64,000 nt of DNA. It comes from Lachancea dasiensis (taxonomy: Eukaryota > Ascomycota > Saccharomycetes > Saccharomycetales > Saccharomycetaceae). The stretch covers positions 620,001-684,000 of the forward strand of contig LT598458.1 in NCBI GenBank assembly GCA_900074725.1. Direction: 5' to 3'. The first letter of the stretch is position 1. Each line of letters starts with the position of its first letter. The notes beneath the pieces are model-generated. The model ran no database searches. It was not told the origin of the DNA and worked only from the letters and a program-made list of their open reading frames with translations. Made by a program: the position numbers and the translations under genes. This document shows, in pieces, positions 47,487-57,622 of this stretch.

Positions 47487-48584
47487 CTACTCCAAAATTT
47501 CAAGTTCGGTGAGCACTGGAATGTGATCGCTAGGATGATCCTTGTTGGGAAGGCCAAACTCTTTGAGCAGTTCTAATTCCTGTGATACTTCGGTACCGCT
47601 GAGGATCTTTTTCAGGCGGAAATCGCAGTCATGGTACCATATGTAGTCAAAAATACCCTTCAGCTTCCCTGAGTAGCACGTATGTTGGAATAATTGAGCG
47701 GATGTGTCCTGGTAGATGTAGTGATTCAAATAAGGTCGCAGCGGGTTGATGAGACTGAGGTTTGAGCGCTGGACGCCTTCTCCTTTTAGAAATTTGATTA
47801 CGGGTGAGTCCGGCGGTGAGTTTAGATCGCCCGCGAACAGAATCTTGACGCGAGAGTACGTAGCCCCCTCTCTACCCATGAGCAGCTGTTTTATCACCCT
47901 ATGCAATTTACGCATGATTGTGAGGCATTGACAAAGTTTAACCTCGTCGTATTTCCAGTACAGGTGTGTATTGATAACCACAAACAAAGTACGGGACTCC
48001 TTGTGCATTAACGAGACAAACAGACTCACCTGATTTCTGCCATGCAGCACGTTTAACAAACTGTCTTTACCGACCACTTCCCCGGCGCCATCAGTGAGCG
48101 TTATCTGGGTAGTTTTCAAGTAATTTAGCTCACTCAGGTTGAAAAGTCCTACCAAGTCGTTCAGATAAATGCTCGCCGTCGAGATATGCTCAAATTTGGC
48201 CAAATTGTAGAATATACCAACACCATCCATCTCATCTTGCGATCGAGTCCAATATTTGGGCGGCGTTTTCGCTATGAAGCTGCTACCGTAATTCAATTTT
48301 CGCTGAAAACGGGGCTTCCAGAAATTCTCATAATCCTTCCCCGTCAGTTCTTGCACGCACATTATATCCGCTCGATATAAATTCAGCAACTCCCTTTCCA
48401 ACAGCTTATGACGATAGGACCAATCCTTGTATTTTTCAGGGACATATGTATACACCTGGGGCCACATGTAGTGAGGCGATAAGATGTTGTATGTCATGAA
48501 TGTGATTGACGCCTTATTAGTTGGCTGAAAGGCCCTTCCTGACAACAAAGAATTCCCTATCGGGAGCAATTTGCGGGTGCACAT
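47487..48584 (-). CDS. NGL1: Ngl1, mitochondrial Ccr4-like nuclease
   Basis: A 365-residue member of the endonuclease/exonuclease/phosphatase family (S. cerevisiae 363), reported at mitochondria and affecting mRNA stability. Key segments are FMTYNILSPHYMWPQVYTYV, IMCVQELTGKDYENFW with the metal-binding Glu, MDGVGIFYNL, VVINTHLYWKYDEVKL, FAGDLNSPPDSPVI, and the final HPSDHIPVLTELE with the catalytic Asp-His. The frame is open for another 148 codons upstream, but the ATG at 48584 (MCTRKLLPI) aligns with the start of Ngl1 (MFTRRFIPV), and the basic start fits mitochondrial import. It is divergent from NTG across 298 bp. Confidence 0.94.
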   Translation of the reverse strand: MCTRKLLPIGNSLLSGRAFQPTNKASITFMTYNILSPHYMWPQVYTYVPEKYKDWSYRHKLLERELLNLYRADIMCVQELTGKDYENFWKPRFQRKLNYGSSFIAKTPPKYWTRSQDEMDGVGIFYNLAKFEHISTASIYLNDLVGLFNLSELNYLKTTQITLTDGAGEVVGKDSLLNVLHGRNQVSLFVSLMHKESRTLFVVINTHLYWKYDEVKLCQCLTIMRKLHRVIKQLLMGREGATYSRVKILFAGDLNSPPDSPVIKFLKGEGVQRSNLSLINPLRPYLNHYIYQDTSAQLFQHTCYSGKLKGIFDYIWYHDCDFRLKKILSGTEVSQELELLKEFGLPNKDHPSDHIPVLTELEILE

Positions 48585-48882
48585 CTCCTGTCCAAAAACA
48601 GGTCGTAAAAAATCCGCTAAAAGGGTCAGTACGACCAAATTGTACCAATTGAGCTTTCTCAGCTCAAGAACAGATGTCAAAATGGTCGTCTGATAGGATT
48701 TTGACTTAATTATCCTCAAAGATGCAAGTAATTGATGCTTTAAATGCGTAGCTAAATTACCAAATTTAAGGAAATTGCAAGGCCAGTTCGCCATATACAC
48801 CAGATCTAAGACATATGAGCCGAACAAGACATCCCTGAGTCGTATAGAAAAGCTGAAGAGAATCCTGAGTTTTGCTCCCAAG

Positions 48883-50061
48883 ATGAGAACAAGGAGTGTT
48901 AAGCGTGAGAGGGTTGAGGTTGAGATTGAAGACGGTGAAGTATCGAAATACTTCCAAAAGGACGAAAAAGACGAAAAAGACGAAAAAGACGTCAAAAAAG
49001 TCCGATCTTCACCCGCAAGAGAAGTCATAGACGTTCAGATGGTCAAAAAGATGAAGTCAGATACATACTACGATTGGGTAGACGCAAGAACGAAGGACGA
49101 AATCACGTATGCGCCGTTGGATGACCAGCTAAATTTCCCAGCAAATTTCATTCCGATCTACCAGAAAGTGCGACTCATGCGTTCAAAAATAACAACTCCA
49201 GTGGACTCAGTTGGGTGCGCTATGATACCGCTAACGGTGGGGCGTGAATTTGGCAAAACGAAGGAGACCATGGCCCCAAGGACTTACCGATTTCAGTTGC
49301 TCATCGCACTCATGCTGTCGTCACAAACCAAAGATGAAGTCAATGCCAAGGCCATGTTTAACTTGATGGAGCATTGTAAAGATGTTCTGAAAGATCCGCA
49401 GGGTGTCACTTTAGAATCCATGTCTCTAATAGAGCAAAACACGATTGCCGAGCTCATATACCCGGTCAGTTTTTATACTAGAAAGGCACTTTATATCACG
49501 AAAACTCTGAAGCTTTTACAAGACAATTTCGGGGGTGATATACCTCCAGATATAACTGGACTCTGTTCGTTGCCTGGAGTTGGTCCCAAGATGGGCTATC
49601 TTGCTCTTCAGAAGGCCTGGGGCAAAGTTGACGGCATCGGAGTTGATGTCCATGTGGACAGACTATGTAAAATGTGGAAATGGGTCGATCCGCATAAAGC
49701 GAAGACTCCAGAACATACCCGCAAACTTCTCGAAGAATGGCTGCCCTATGACCTTTGGTATGAAATCAATCCCGTATTGGTAGGATTCGGCCAGGTGATT
49801 TGCCTGCCCAGAGGCAAAAGGTGCGACCTGTGCATGGCTAATGACGTTTGTAATGCAGTGGATCGAAAGCTGTTAAAATCCGAGAAAAACCGCACAGACA
49901 TTCGCAAAAGTCGTGGTAATGTTACACAGTGGATGAAGTATCTCGAAGACGCTACCGACGCTAAAGAAACGATCGATAAAAATGGTAACCTTGAAGTGGC
50001 ACTGGATGAAAACAAAACTAGACTCACCGATGACCAGGAGGATAAGAAATTACAATCATGA
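48883..50061 (+). CDS. NTG2: Endonuclease III-type DNA glycosylase/AP lyase
   Basis: A 392-residue bifunctional glycosylase that removes oxidised pyrimidines and nicks abasic sites. The helix-hairpin-helix LPGVGPKMGYLAL holds the catalytic Lys at K236, and GVDVHVDRL holds the catalytic Asp at D255. C307, C314, C317 and C323 form the C-X6-C-X2-C-X5-C iron-sulfur site, which S. cerevisiae Ntg2 keeps and Ntg1 lacks. The N-terminus is basic (MRTRSVKRERVEVEIE) with a short DEK repeat. NTG1 (YAL015C) and NTG2 (YOL043C) are duplicates; this single gene beside TPD3 and NGL1 is their unduplicated counterpart, so the symbol is approximate. The frame is open upstream to 48775, but without an ATG. Confidence 0.93.
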   Translation: MRTRSVKRERVEVEIEDGEVSKYFQKDEKDEKDEKDVKKVRSSPAREVIDVQMVKKMKSDTYYDWVDARTKDEITYAPLDDQLNFPANFIPIYQKVRLMRSKITTPVDSVGCAMIPLTVGREFGKTKETMAPRTYRFQLLIALMLSSQTKDEVNAKAMFNLMEHCKDVLKDPQGVTLESMSLIEQNTIAELIYPVSFYTRKALYITKTLKLLQDNFGGDIPPDITGLCSLPGVGPKMGYLALQKAWGKVDGIGVDVHVDRLCKMWKWVDPHKAKTPEHTRKLLEEWLPYDLWYEINPVLVGFGQVICLPRGKRCDLCMANDVCNAVDRKLLKSEKNRTDIRKSRGNVTQWMKYLEDATDAKETIDKNGNLEVALDENKTRLTDDQEDKKLQS

Positions 50062-50253
50062 GCTGTATATTATTGATTACCTGAAAAAGATTGTACATAA
50101 TGCACTTCGATTACACCATTGAGGCTTCTCCCGATTGGAAAATCCCTTAAGCATTTCAACCGAAACCAAAAACTCATGCAATACGTAAGTAGCGCTTTTA
50201 TAAAGTAAAAGCTGAATGTGACGCCCCAGACATGGGTCAAGTTCGCTCAGACA

Positions 50254-52164
50254 TTATGTTAGAATAGCCTCGCATTGCTTTAAACTTTGAGTGGAGAAAT
50301 ATCTGACATCCATATCATCGTCATCCCGAAGTCTTTCCAACGAAGTAATGATACTCTTATTGATCAAATCCTTGTATTGGCTCTTATTTGGGCCTAGGCT
50401 TTTGACTACCTCCACGTACGACTTGGCCACGTTAAATCTTATGTTGGGCACAGCATCGTCAGCTAAGTGGTTTATGAAGGGAAGGATTTTTTGCGTCGTC
50501 ACGTCAACAGAAACAACAGGTACCAGTTCGGTTAATGCAGAAAGAAGTGTTATTCTGTAGACAAAGTTCTCTAGCAACTGTGAATCGGACTTCAAAAGTC
50601 GAGAAATTATTTTTTCACTAGACCATTCTGATCCGAATATCTTTGTCAAACTTTGCAAAGTAACGACGGCTGCGCTTCTTATCGAATAAACCGTATCCCA
50701 CAGCCAGGACAAGCACAAGTCACCTAATTGTTGATCAAAAAATTCCACACCTAGCTGCTCCGCAAGTAATGGGACATAATCGATAATCGCCATGCGAACT
50801 CTCCAGTTGACATCTTTAGCAAGTTCCGTTATTGCTGGTAAGAGACTTTCGGATAGCAAATCGATTCCCACAACTTCATTTACAACCTTCAATTTGGCAA
50901 TGATGTTCAAGCGTACATCAGGATATTCATCTTTTAGCATGTTGAGCAGTATAGGTATCAAGCTATCAATTGCGTCTTGTTTAGGGACTAGTGGAGCCAA
51001 ATTGGTAATTTCAGAAGCTAACGAAGCTCTCACCAGCTCGCTCTCATCCATGCTCAGATTCTGTACCGCCGGCAAAACCTTCTTCAAAACAACCTGAGGG
51101 TTATTCAATAGTTTAGCAAAACCTGGGAGCTGTTTGGCAACTCCCTTTCGAACGTCACTCTCATTATCTTCACAGAGAGACAGGAATGGACCAGATAGTT
51201 CTTCGATGTATTGGGGATTGGATTCAAATTGAGAAGCTAAATCTTCGAATCTTTCTGCAGCCATGTAGCGAACTCGCCAGGATTCATCTGTAATCAGCTG
51301 AATAGCAGATCTAAGCAGGTCTTTCGAATGCGTGATGTCCTCTTTCTTGTTAAAAAACATCAATATGGAGATTAAGACGTCAACAGCCAAAAATTTAACT
51401 GAATCTTGAGCATCCCCGATGATTTTTTGGAACATATTAGAGATATAGTCCCAATCGTCAGTAGTAGACAAATCTGGATTTTGGGTGAGCAAATCTATCA
51501 ACACTGGCAAGTTTTTGCCGGCAGCACGTCTGACCATGGGGGTATCGTCTTGGATCAGCTGTAGATACAATGCAAGTAGTTCTTTCCTGAACTTGTCATC
51601 TTTCACCCTTGCTAGCACTGACTTGAATAGGCCACAAGAAGAGACTTTTGAAGAAAACCAATCCGCCGTTGCAAGATGTTCGATGAGCGGAATGAAATCG
51701 TGGAAAAGCTGGTCCTCAGAAAGCTCCTGGGCAACATGGTTCAGCGACTCAACGGCTTTCTCGCGAACAAGAGTTTCTTCTGTGGACGCCAAAATCTCCA
51801 GAGCTGGTAACAGCAGAGTAGCAAACTTGGACCCTCCGATGAACGGCACGAATTTTCCCAGTTGCTCTGCCAACACAGTGAAGACTTCGTCTTCGTCATC
51901 CTGCGCCACTTCGGTCAAAAACGGAACCAACTCATCCCGCGATCTTTGGGGGCCTAAAGCCAAGGCGATAGTATCCAGCTTTTTCATGGCTTCAACGCGA
52001 TTGCCAATGTCGTCGTGTTTCAGCTCGTCCATCAAAAGAGCCAATGGGTAAAGCTCCTCATCACTTGAATTGACATTGTTTGAACTGTTGACTACTAATT
52101 GATCTTTATTTTTGAGAGCCTCAGAGTTGATCCCAGGCTGTGCTTGATCCTTGTCACCGCTCAT
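50254..52164 (-). CDS. TPD3: PP2A scaffold (A) subunit Tpd3
   Basis: A 636-residue HEAT-repeat scaffold of protein phosphatase 2A (S. cerevisiae 635) that joins the catalytic subunits Pph21/22 to Cdc55 or Rts1. Residues from about 45 on (LYPLALLMDELKHDDIGNRV, EVAQDDEDEVF, LAEQLGKFVPFIGG) and the repeats through VNWRVRMAIIDYVPLLAEQL are very close to Tpd3. About 15 HEAT repeats fill the protein. The ATG at 52164 (MSGDKDQAQPG) fits the family start MSGA; an in-frame extension upstream is not conserved. It is the orthologue of YAL016W. Confidence 0.97.
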   Translation of the reverse strand: MSGDKDQAQPGINSEALKNKDQLVVNSSNNVNSSDEELYPLALLMDELKHDDIGNRVEAMKKLDTIALALGPQRSRDELVPFLTEVAQDDEDEVFTVLAEQLGKFVPFIGGSKFATLLLPALEILASTEETLVREKAVESLNHVAQELSEDQLFHDFIPLIEHLATADWFSSKVSSCGLFKSVLARVKDDKFRKELLALYLQLIQDDTPMVRRAAGKNLPVLIDLLTQNPDLSTTDDWDYISNMFQKIIGDAQDSVKFLAVDVLISILMFFNKKEDITHSKDLLRSAIQLITDESWRVRYMAAERFEDLASQFESNPQYIEELSGPFLSLCEDNESDVRKGVAKQLPGFAKLLNNPQVVLKKVLPAVQNLSMDESELVRASLASEITNLAPLVPKQDAIDSLIPILLNMLKDEYPDVRLNIIAKLKVVNEVVGIDLLSESLLPAITELAKDVNWRVRMAIIDYVPLLAEQLGVEFFDQQLGDLCLSWLWDTVYSIRSAAVVTLQSLTKIFGSEWSSEKIISRLLKSDSQLLENFVYRITLLSALTELVPVVSVDVTTQKILPFINHLADDAVPNIRFNVAKSYVEVVKSLGPNKSQYKDLINKSIITSLERLRDDDDMDVRYFSTQSLKQCEAILT

Positions 52165-52473
52165 AGTTTCGCGTTCAGCTGGAAAACAAAAATCTTGAGA
52201 TTGAAGCACCGCGGACTTGGCGAAAACTTGGGTATGGGGTTGGTTTGGGTAGAACTCGTCGAGTGATCGGTGTAACTGGAGGATACGCGCCCAATACGAA
52301 CTGTTTCGAATCGTCTATTTCGAAATGGAAGTTTTCCCTAGAGGTCAAATATAAAAAGGGAGGGGAAGCTTTTTCCACAAAAGAATTGACAGATAGAGGG
52401 TAACACTCATAATTAGAAGACTCACGTTCGATCCTTGAAGGCCGCATTTGGAGCACGAAGGTGAATGCCATCT

Positions 52474-53571
52474 TTAGATATTCATCAAGAAGTCCAGCAA
52501 AGTCCAAAGGCGTTTAGTCAATTTGGGTGCAGTTTTATTAAATCTTTTAAGCATTTTGGCATATTTTAAGGTAAAAATTACTGCCAAAACTGCGATTGGT
52601 GCGAAATTTCCGTTCATTATCAGTGACCATAGTTTAGAGCAGTAGGACTGGATCCAGCTTAACGTGAAGCGGATCGAGACCTGGCTCTCAGTATTTTTTG
52701 AGCTGCTTGATGTTTCGTTTGGTCGCGCGCTTGTCGCTAGGGGCAATTCTTGCCGTGGTGTTTGCGAACTCTTAATAGTTTGAGACTTGCGCCGGTTTGT
52801 TTGACAGCCACCTGCATATTTGGCTTTCTTTTTCTCTACCATGCCTTTAAGTTGATTTGAAATACAAGTCTCCATCGTGAATGTGTAATCGGGGTCTTGC
52901 GGAAGTGCGTATTCGGGGCCTGCAGGATTTCCCCTCAATACATCTCTCACTAGGGGCATTTCGTCACACAGGGATGTGTACAGTGACAGCGAGATTCTCA
53001 TTCGCATTCCTTGCACTTTGATGTAGAATATATAAAATACCACCAAATTGTAAAGTTGCTTTGCATCCTCTGACGTCTGAACGAGTCCACAGCTATCGCG
53101 TATCAGATCCTTGGCATGTTGATCCAGTAATCCCATCGATCTACTTGTATCATCAAGCTTATTCACTTTAAAGGAGCACTCTAAAAAGGCCAGCTTTCCC
53201 GCAATACGCTCGCTCAGCGGTTCCATTTCTAATAATCGATCATATGTTGAGAAGTCGGGATCGGCAAACGAAGATCTGATAACTTTTACCACGCTCTGTC
53301 CGAGATCGTCCAACTTAGCATCCCTGCATGCGCTTACAAATAGTTTCCAGACCTTGAAGTCGGTGTGCAAGGTTTGGGGATTCAACAGGTTGCAGGAGAG
53401 CATCTCTTCCAAACATTTTTTTTGATCCCCCATTAAAAACTCTTTGAGGCACTTGCAGTAGCACTCTTGATTTTCATCATATTGAGTCTTAGCTCCGGAA
53501 GATGCAAGGTCTTTGTCCGCTAGCAATTCTTCAAGTGTAGTGGTAGTTTTAGGAGTGATACTTTGCTCCAT
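52474..53571 (-). CDS. PEX15: Peroxisomal tail-anchored protein Pex15
   Basis: A 365-residue protein (S. cerevisiae 383). The N-terminal three quarters are cytosolic and helical, followed by a Ser/Thr/Lys linker and one hydrophobic anchor near residues 318-336 (FAPIAVLAVIFTLKYAKML) with a short basic tail. This is the topology of Pex15, which recruits the AAA ATPases Pex1 and Pex6 to the peroxisome for recycling of Pex5. Pex15 evolves fast, so identification leans on topology, length and position between TPD3 and PAS kinase, equal to YOL044W beside PSK2. Confidence 0.85.
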   Translation of the reverse strand: MEQSITPKTTTTLEELLADKDLASSGAKTQYDENQECYCKCLKEFLMGDQKKCLEEMLSCNLLNPQTLHTDFKVWKLFVSACRDAKLDDLGQSVVKVIRSSFADPDFSTYDRLLEMEPLSERIAGKLAFLECSFKVNKLDDTSRSMGLLDQHAKDLIRDSCGLVQTSEDAKQLYNLVVFYIFYIKVQGMRMRISLSLYTSLCDEMPLVRDVLRGNPAGPEYALPQDPDYTFTMETCISNQLKGMVEKKKAKYAGGCQTNRRKSQTIKSSQTPRQELPLATSARPNETSSSSKNTESQVSIRFTLSWIQSYCSKLWSLIMNGNFAPIAVLAVIFTLKYAKMLKRFNKTAPKLTKRLWTLLDFLMNI

Positions 53572-53989
53572 TGCGAGAGCTTTGCTTCAATTATGATATA
53601 CAGCAAAAGACAACTCCCACTAGTTTCCTCAGGCCAGCAGTTAAAGGTAGCTCTAAGGGACAGGACAAAACTCCGATGCACTTTTGAGAGAGTCAGCTTA
53701 GAGTGTTTTCAAGCAGTGTCACTTCCCACTTAGATAGTAATCACTATATACTAATAAGTTACCAATTCATATAACAGCAGAATTTCAGCTTAGCACACAT
53801 TTGAGTATGATTATTTCCCCAAGAATGATCATGCCAAGGCTTTGACATTTGACGTTGGTGTGAAGCATGTTTCCCTTTGAGCAGTAACTGAGCATGGCGG
53901 CCTCTACAAATAACTCCTTATTTCTCCGCTATGTTAAAAAAAATCCATTATCTACTTTTACATGCATCGTGTTTCCCCTGTGGCCTTCC
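53572..53989. other. Intergenic region PEX15 to PAS kinase
   Basis: About 420 bp of AT-rich DNA with the PEX15 promoter and the PAS-kinase 3' end. No gene is seen. Confidence 0.5.
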
Positions 53990-56900
53990 CTAGCATGATA
54001 CATTAAGCCACTTATCACGGTAAATTTCATTGATGGATGGTCTTTTAGCCACACATCTATTCAAAATTTTTCTGATCAATTCAACACACTCATTGCTAAC
54101 CCTATGACTAGGATTGATTCTTAGATCAGCATCCAAAATCTCATCGATGTTGTAAAAAGGGTTTTCTTTGTAAATGATAGTGTAAAGTAAAACACCGATT
54201 GCCCAAATGTCTTGTGGTTTTCCTTCATACGGGTCTCCTCCTAGCACCTCGGGGGCAGCATAGTCAATAGTGCCCACAAATACATCAAACGGTCCGCTTT
54301 TAACGTACGCAGCGGAGCCAAAATCCACAATCTTCACAAACCCATTGGTATCCACAATAACATTTTCGTCCTTGATGTCACGATGCACTATCCCGTTATC
54401 GTGTAAATGTTTAATGCCCGAGACAATTTGTTTAAATATTAGCTTTGCTTCGTGTTCTGTCATGTCCGTCTTCAGCTCAATCAAATCGAACAGATCAATG
54501 GAGCCAGCAGTACCATGAACAGGAGTTTCGATGTAGTAGTAATCATCGTCCTCAAAAAAGTCCAATAACATTAAAATGTTCTCGTGCGGTTGCGTATTGA
54601 GAGTTGCCATGATCTGTATCTCCGAGGGAATTGTTCCGAGTTTACGGTCTCGCACCCAAGTATCGACAAGAATTCTTTCCTTGAAAATCAATTTGATCAC
54701 CACAATATACTTCTCTTCCTTATGCATACACAGATCCACTTTTCCATATGCTCCCTCTCCCATCTTCTGTAAAACCACAAAATCTGAAAATTTACGTACA
54801 TGTTTAAGGCTCCCAATGTTGGGAACGGGCTTTCTCAGAAAATTTTGCCGGCTCTCTTCCACACGCGTTGCCATGAATCCACTGGTAGCGTCAGAGCCAT
54901 TCGGTTCTTTGTTAGAATTTGAATTTAAAGATAAAATGAGTCTTTCATCTAACTTAAAATCACTATCCTTCAAAAACAAAGATTTATCTTGACCGTAATT
55001 TCTGGTGACATCTAGATTAGAAGAAATTTCATCATCGACCTTTTCTACACCTAATTTTTTTGTTCTTCCACTATTGCCTTCATCAGTCGGGGTCTCAGGA
55101 GAATCCTCTATATTTTCTTCTGATGGTTCACTGGTGCCATCAAATGAACCTACAGTGCTGCCGTCCAGCTTGAGACTGTCTTTGAGATTAGGTAGTTCGT
55201 CAACAGGTAGCCTGCCATGAGAATTTTTCAAAGAACCTCTAGAGCTTGAGCCACTAGTAACAACCGCAATCTCACTTTCCTTTAGCATCACCAATTGCGA
55301 TGGGTTAGTTTTGTAATTCTCGAATACGACATCTCTCGAATGGGTAATCCAGAGCAAAGAATGGCTAGAACTGATGACACGTAATTGAATATCAACCTTG
55401 ATAATATTACCATCCCTGTGTAGGGCATTGATTCCAATAGACTCAAAGAAACTATTATCATTATTATTCATTTCGGCTTGAATCTTCCTGAAAAAATGCT
55501 CCGTCAAGACCAAGCCCTTGTTTTTCGGCAGTGTTATGTCCAATGAGGGATACTTTAAGTTAACGTACCCTATCAAATCACCAAAAGTGGGAATGACCGC
55601 CGTCATTTGTTTGTTTAAAAGATCAGCCGCATGAATACCGAACATGTTCTTGGATATTGACTTATTAAAGCTGACCATTTTGTAGTCTTTCGAGTCAATG
55701 AAAAATATTCCGGCCTGGTATGGTAGACTGTGAATCTTGAGCTTCAGCTCATTCTCCAAAATTGAAGAAGATATGGCGCAAGGAATATTGAACGACAAAT
55801 GATTTAATGTAAAATAGCGAACCTCATTGATCGCATTAGAAACTTTGATTGGCATTGGTAGAAGATCGCCGTCCTTGACTTGCATGTCCCCACTTTCCAC
55901 GCTTGTAATTAACTTTTTTAAGCCATGGCTGAGGTCGCCTACGTCACGGACTTCATTAGGGAATTGGACGGATTTTTTAGCCGCACAGTCCCTTTTCAGG
56001 GCTACTTTGTCACTCTTTCCTGTACCTTTTGCAAACCCCTTCAATCCAGTTCCACCAGAAATGTGGTCAACGGAGAAATCATCTAAGCTCAGCAAAACAT
56101 CAATAAAATCGCAAGGAACCTTTTCGAATACGCAGAAAATTACGCCGTTCCTCCTTTTTGCCCAAATCGAAGACCAAACTAATTGGGAAGATGAATCTCC
56201 TGGTTGAACGATTGCGACAATTTCGCCTGTAAATACCAATTCTTGGCCCTCTGTTGACAAAATTTTATTCAAAACGAAATTTCGACTGTCTGTATGAATG
56301 AGATCAAGCAACGTTAAAGCTCGCAATGCATTTTTGGATATTCCAAAAGTTAGACAAGCAAGGTCGTTTGCAGACTTAAATTGCCAAGGGTTCTGCTGCA
56401 AACAAGTAAAAATTGCTTGAGGGGATGAGTTTTTACTAGAAACAAAAGTGTGCAGGAGCCTATTGCTCACCGGTGAGCTTTTCATGTTGGAAAAAGACGA
56501 ATTTTCCAGAGAAAAATGATCCATCCCTGAGCACAAATACTCTTCTGCTTCGTCGATTCCTTCTCCAGCGTTTGCATTCTCGTAAAAAGGTTGTGCCAAA
56601 CTTTCCAGTAGGTTCTTTTTCAAGGTGTTTTCGTAGTTTTTCATGCGGGGACCTGAATCTTGACCACTACTATCGCTCTTATCGACGTCCAGTGAAAGTT
56701 TGTTGAAGTTGAGAAGTGATATCATGTGTAAATCTGAGGCTTTTTCTGTGCTATTGTTTTCGAGCGCATCGTTCAGCAGCACTAGTAAACTTTCAAGCTC
56801 AGCTCTCTTAGTTTTCAAAAGTTCGATATTTTGGTGAAAATCGCTTTTATATGTATAATCTGCTTCTTCAGCTGGTGGAGCAGCGGAATCCAAAGAACCA

Positions 56901-57622
56901 CGTTTAATCCCACCGTGCAGCGTCAAAGAAGATGCATTTACAGCTGGGGGATGGCGAGAGTCTGGCGGTCTTGGGCTAAAGGATGACATTTGGAATGGCG
57001 CAACTGGCCTTGTAAAAGGCTTACGAGCGTCGGAAGGGCTATTAGTATTGGTAACCAATGCTGATAGAGCCGCAGAAGAAGCATTCCGAGGAGCAGTTGT
57101 GGAGAGCGGTTTCAACCCATCTTGACTATAGCTTCGAGAAAGGTTAGATCGTCTTGTTGGAGATAAGTCGGTGTGAGTAGAGAGGTTGAAGTCTTTTTGA
57201 GTCCCATCAGGTGTATCGACGCGAACATGATGATTTAAGTGGTTTTCTAGTAACAGTGCTGGATTACGAATCATAATTTCGAGAGATCGCTTCAAAATTC
57301 GTAGTCGGACTGCTAGAGAATTAGGAGACAATGGATTATAGGAATACGCATGAGTGGACTCATTTGGAAAAGTAAGAAGTTCTTTGGATTCGAGTTCACT
57401 ACCTGAGCGTGAGCCCCAAGGCTCCTGTTTGGGACTCACGGCTTCCTGTGGGGTATCGGGTGGGGAAGATGCCAATTTGCTGGGATTCGCCCTGACTTCG
57501 AGTGCTGCTGATTCGACATTCCCACTTACGTTCTGACTGACTTTTTCTGGTCTATCCATGCAAAGCTTTTCCTTTAAAGCGTCAAACCTATCTTTATTAT
57601 GTGGCGCGCCAATGTAGGGCAT
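53990..57622 (-). CDS. PSK2: PAS-domain serine/threonine kinase (Psk1/Psk2)
   Basis: A 1210-residue nutrient-sensing kinase; S. cerevisiae Psk1 and Psk2 have 1356 and 1101. It directs sugar flux by phosphorylating Ugp1 and also targets translation factors. The N-terminal third is Ser/Pro-rich. PAS-type segments lie in the middle (IHSLPYQAGIFFIDSKDYKM, SISKNMFGIHAADLLNKQMT). The kinase domain fills the C-terminus: the glycine loop MGEGAYGKVDLC near 955, VIKLIFKE near 975, HRDIKDENV with the catalytic Asp near 1081, DFGSAAY, APEVLGGDPYEG and the final arginine-containing helix. It is the single counterpart of PSK1 (YAL017W) and PSK2 (YOL045W). Confidence 0.94.
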   Translation of the reverse strand: MPYIGAPHNKDRFDALKEKLCMDRPEKVSQNVSGNVESAALEVRANPSKLASSPPDTPQEAVSPKQEPWGSRSGSELESKELLTFPNESTHAYSYNPLSPNSLAVRLRILKRSLEIMIRNPALLLENHLNHHVRVDTPDGTQKDFNLSTHTDLSPTRRSNLSRSYSQDGLKPLSTTAPRNASSAALSALVTNTNSPSDARKPFTRPVAPFQMSSFSPRPPDSRHPPAVNASSLTLHGGIKRGSLDSAAPPAEEADYTYKSDFHQNIELLKTKRAELESLLVLLNDALENNSTEKASDLHMISLLNFNKLSLDVDKSDSSGQDSGPRMKNYENTLKKNLLESLAQPFYENANAGEGIDEAEEYLCSGMDHFSLENSSFSNMKSSPVSNRLLHTFVSSKNSSPQAIFTCLQQNPWQFKSANDLACLTFGISKNALRALTLLDLIHTDSRNFVLNKILSTEGQELVFTGEIVAIVQPGDSSSQLVWSSIWAKRRNGVIFCVFEKVPCDFIDVLLSLDDFSVDHISGGTGLKGFAKGTGKSDKVALKRDCAAKKSVQFPNEVRDVGDLSHGLKKLITSVESGDMQVKDGDLLPMPIKVSNAINEVRYFTLNHLSFNIPCAISSSILENELKLKIHSLPYQAGIFFIDSKDYKMVSFNKSISKNMFGIHAADLLNKQMTAVIPTFGDLIGYVNLKYPSLDITLPKNKGLVLTEHFFRKIQAEMNNNDNSFFESIGINALHRDGNIIKVDIQLRVISSSHSLLWITHSRDVVFENYKTNPSQLVMLKESEIAVVTSGSSSRGSLKNSHGRLPVDELPNLKDSLKLDGSTVGSFDGTSEPSEENIEDSPETPTDEGNSGRTKKLGVEKVDDEISSNLDVTRNYGQDKSLFLKDSDFKLDERLILSLNSNSNKEPNGSDATSGFMATRVEESRQNFLRKPVPNIGSLKHVRKFSDFVVLQKMGEGAYGKVDLCMHKEEKYIVVIKLIFKERILVDTWVRDRKLGTIPSEIQIMATLNTQPHENILMLLDFFEDDDYYYIETPVHGTAGSIDLFDLIELKTDMTEHEAKLIFKQIVSGIKHLHDNGIVHRDIKDENVIVDTNGFVKIVDFGSAAYVKSGPFDVFVGTIDYAAPEVLGGDPYEGKPQDIWAIGVLLYTIIYKENPFYNIDEILDADLRINPSHRVSNECVELIRKILNRCVAKRPSINEIYRDKWLNVSC

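Noticed and set aside
48585-49028. N-terminal extension of NGL1 overlapping NTG
   Set aside because: The ATG at 48584 aligns with the known Ngl1 start. The extension would overlap the divergent NTG coding region and is not conserved.
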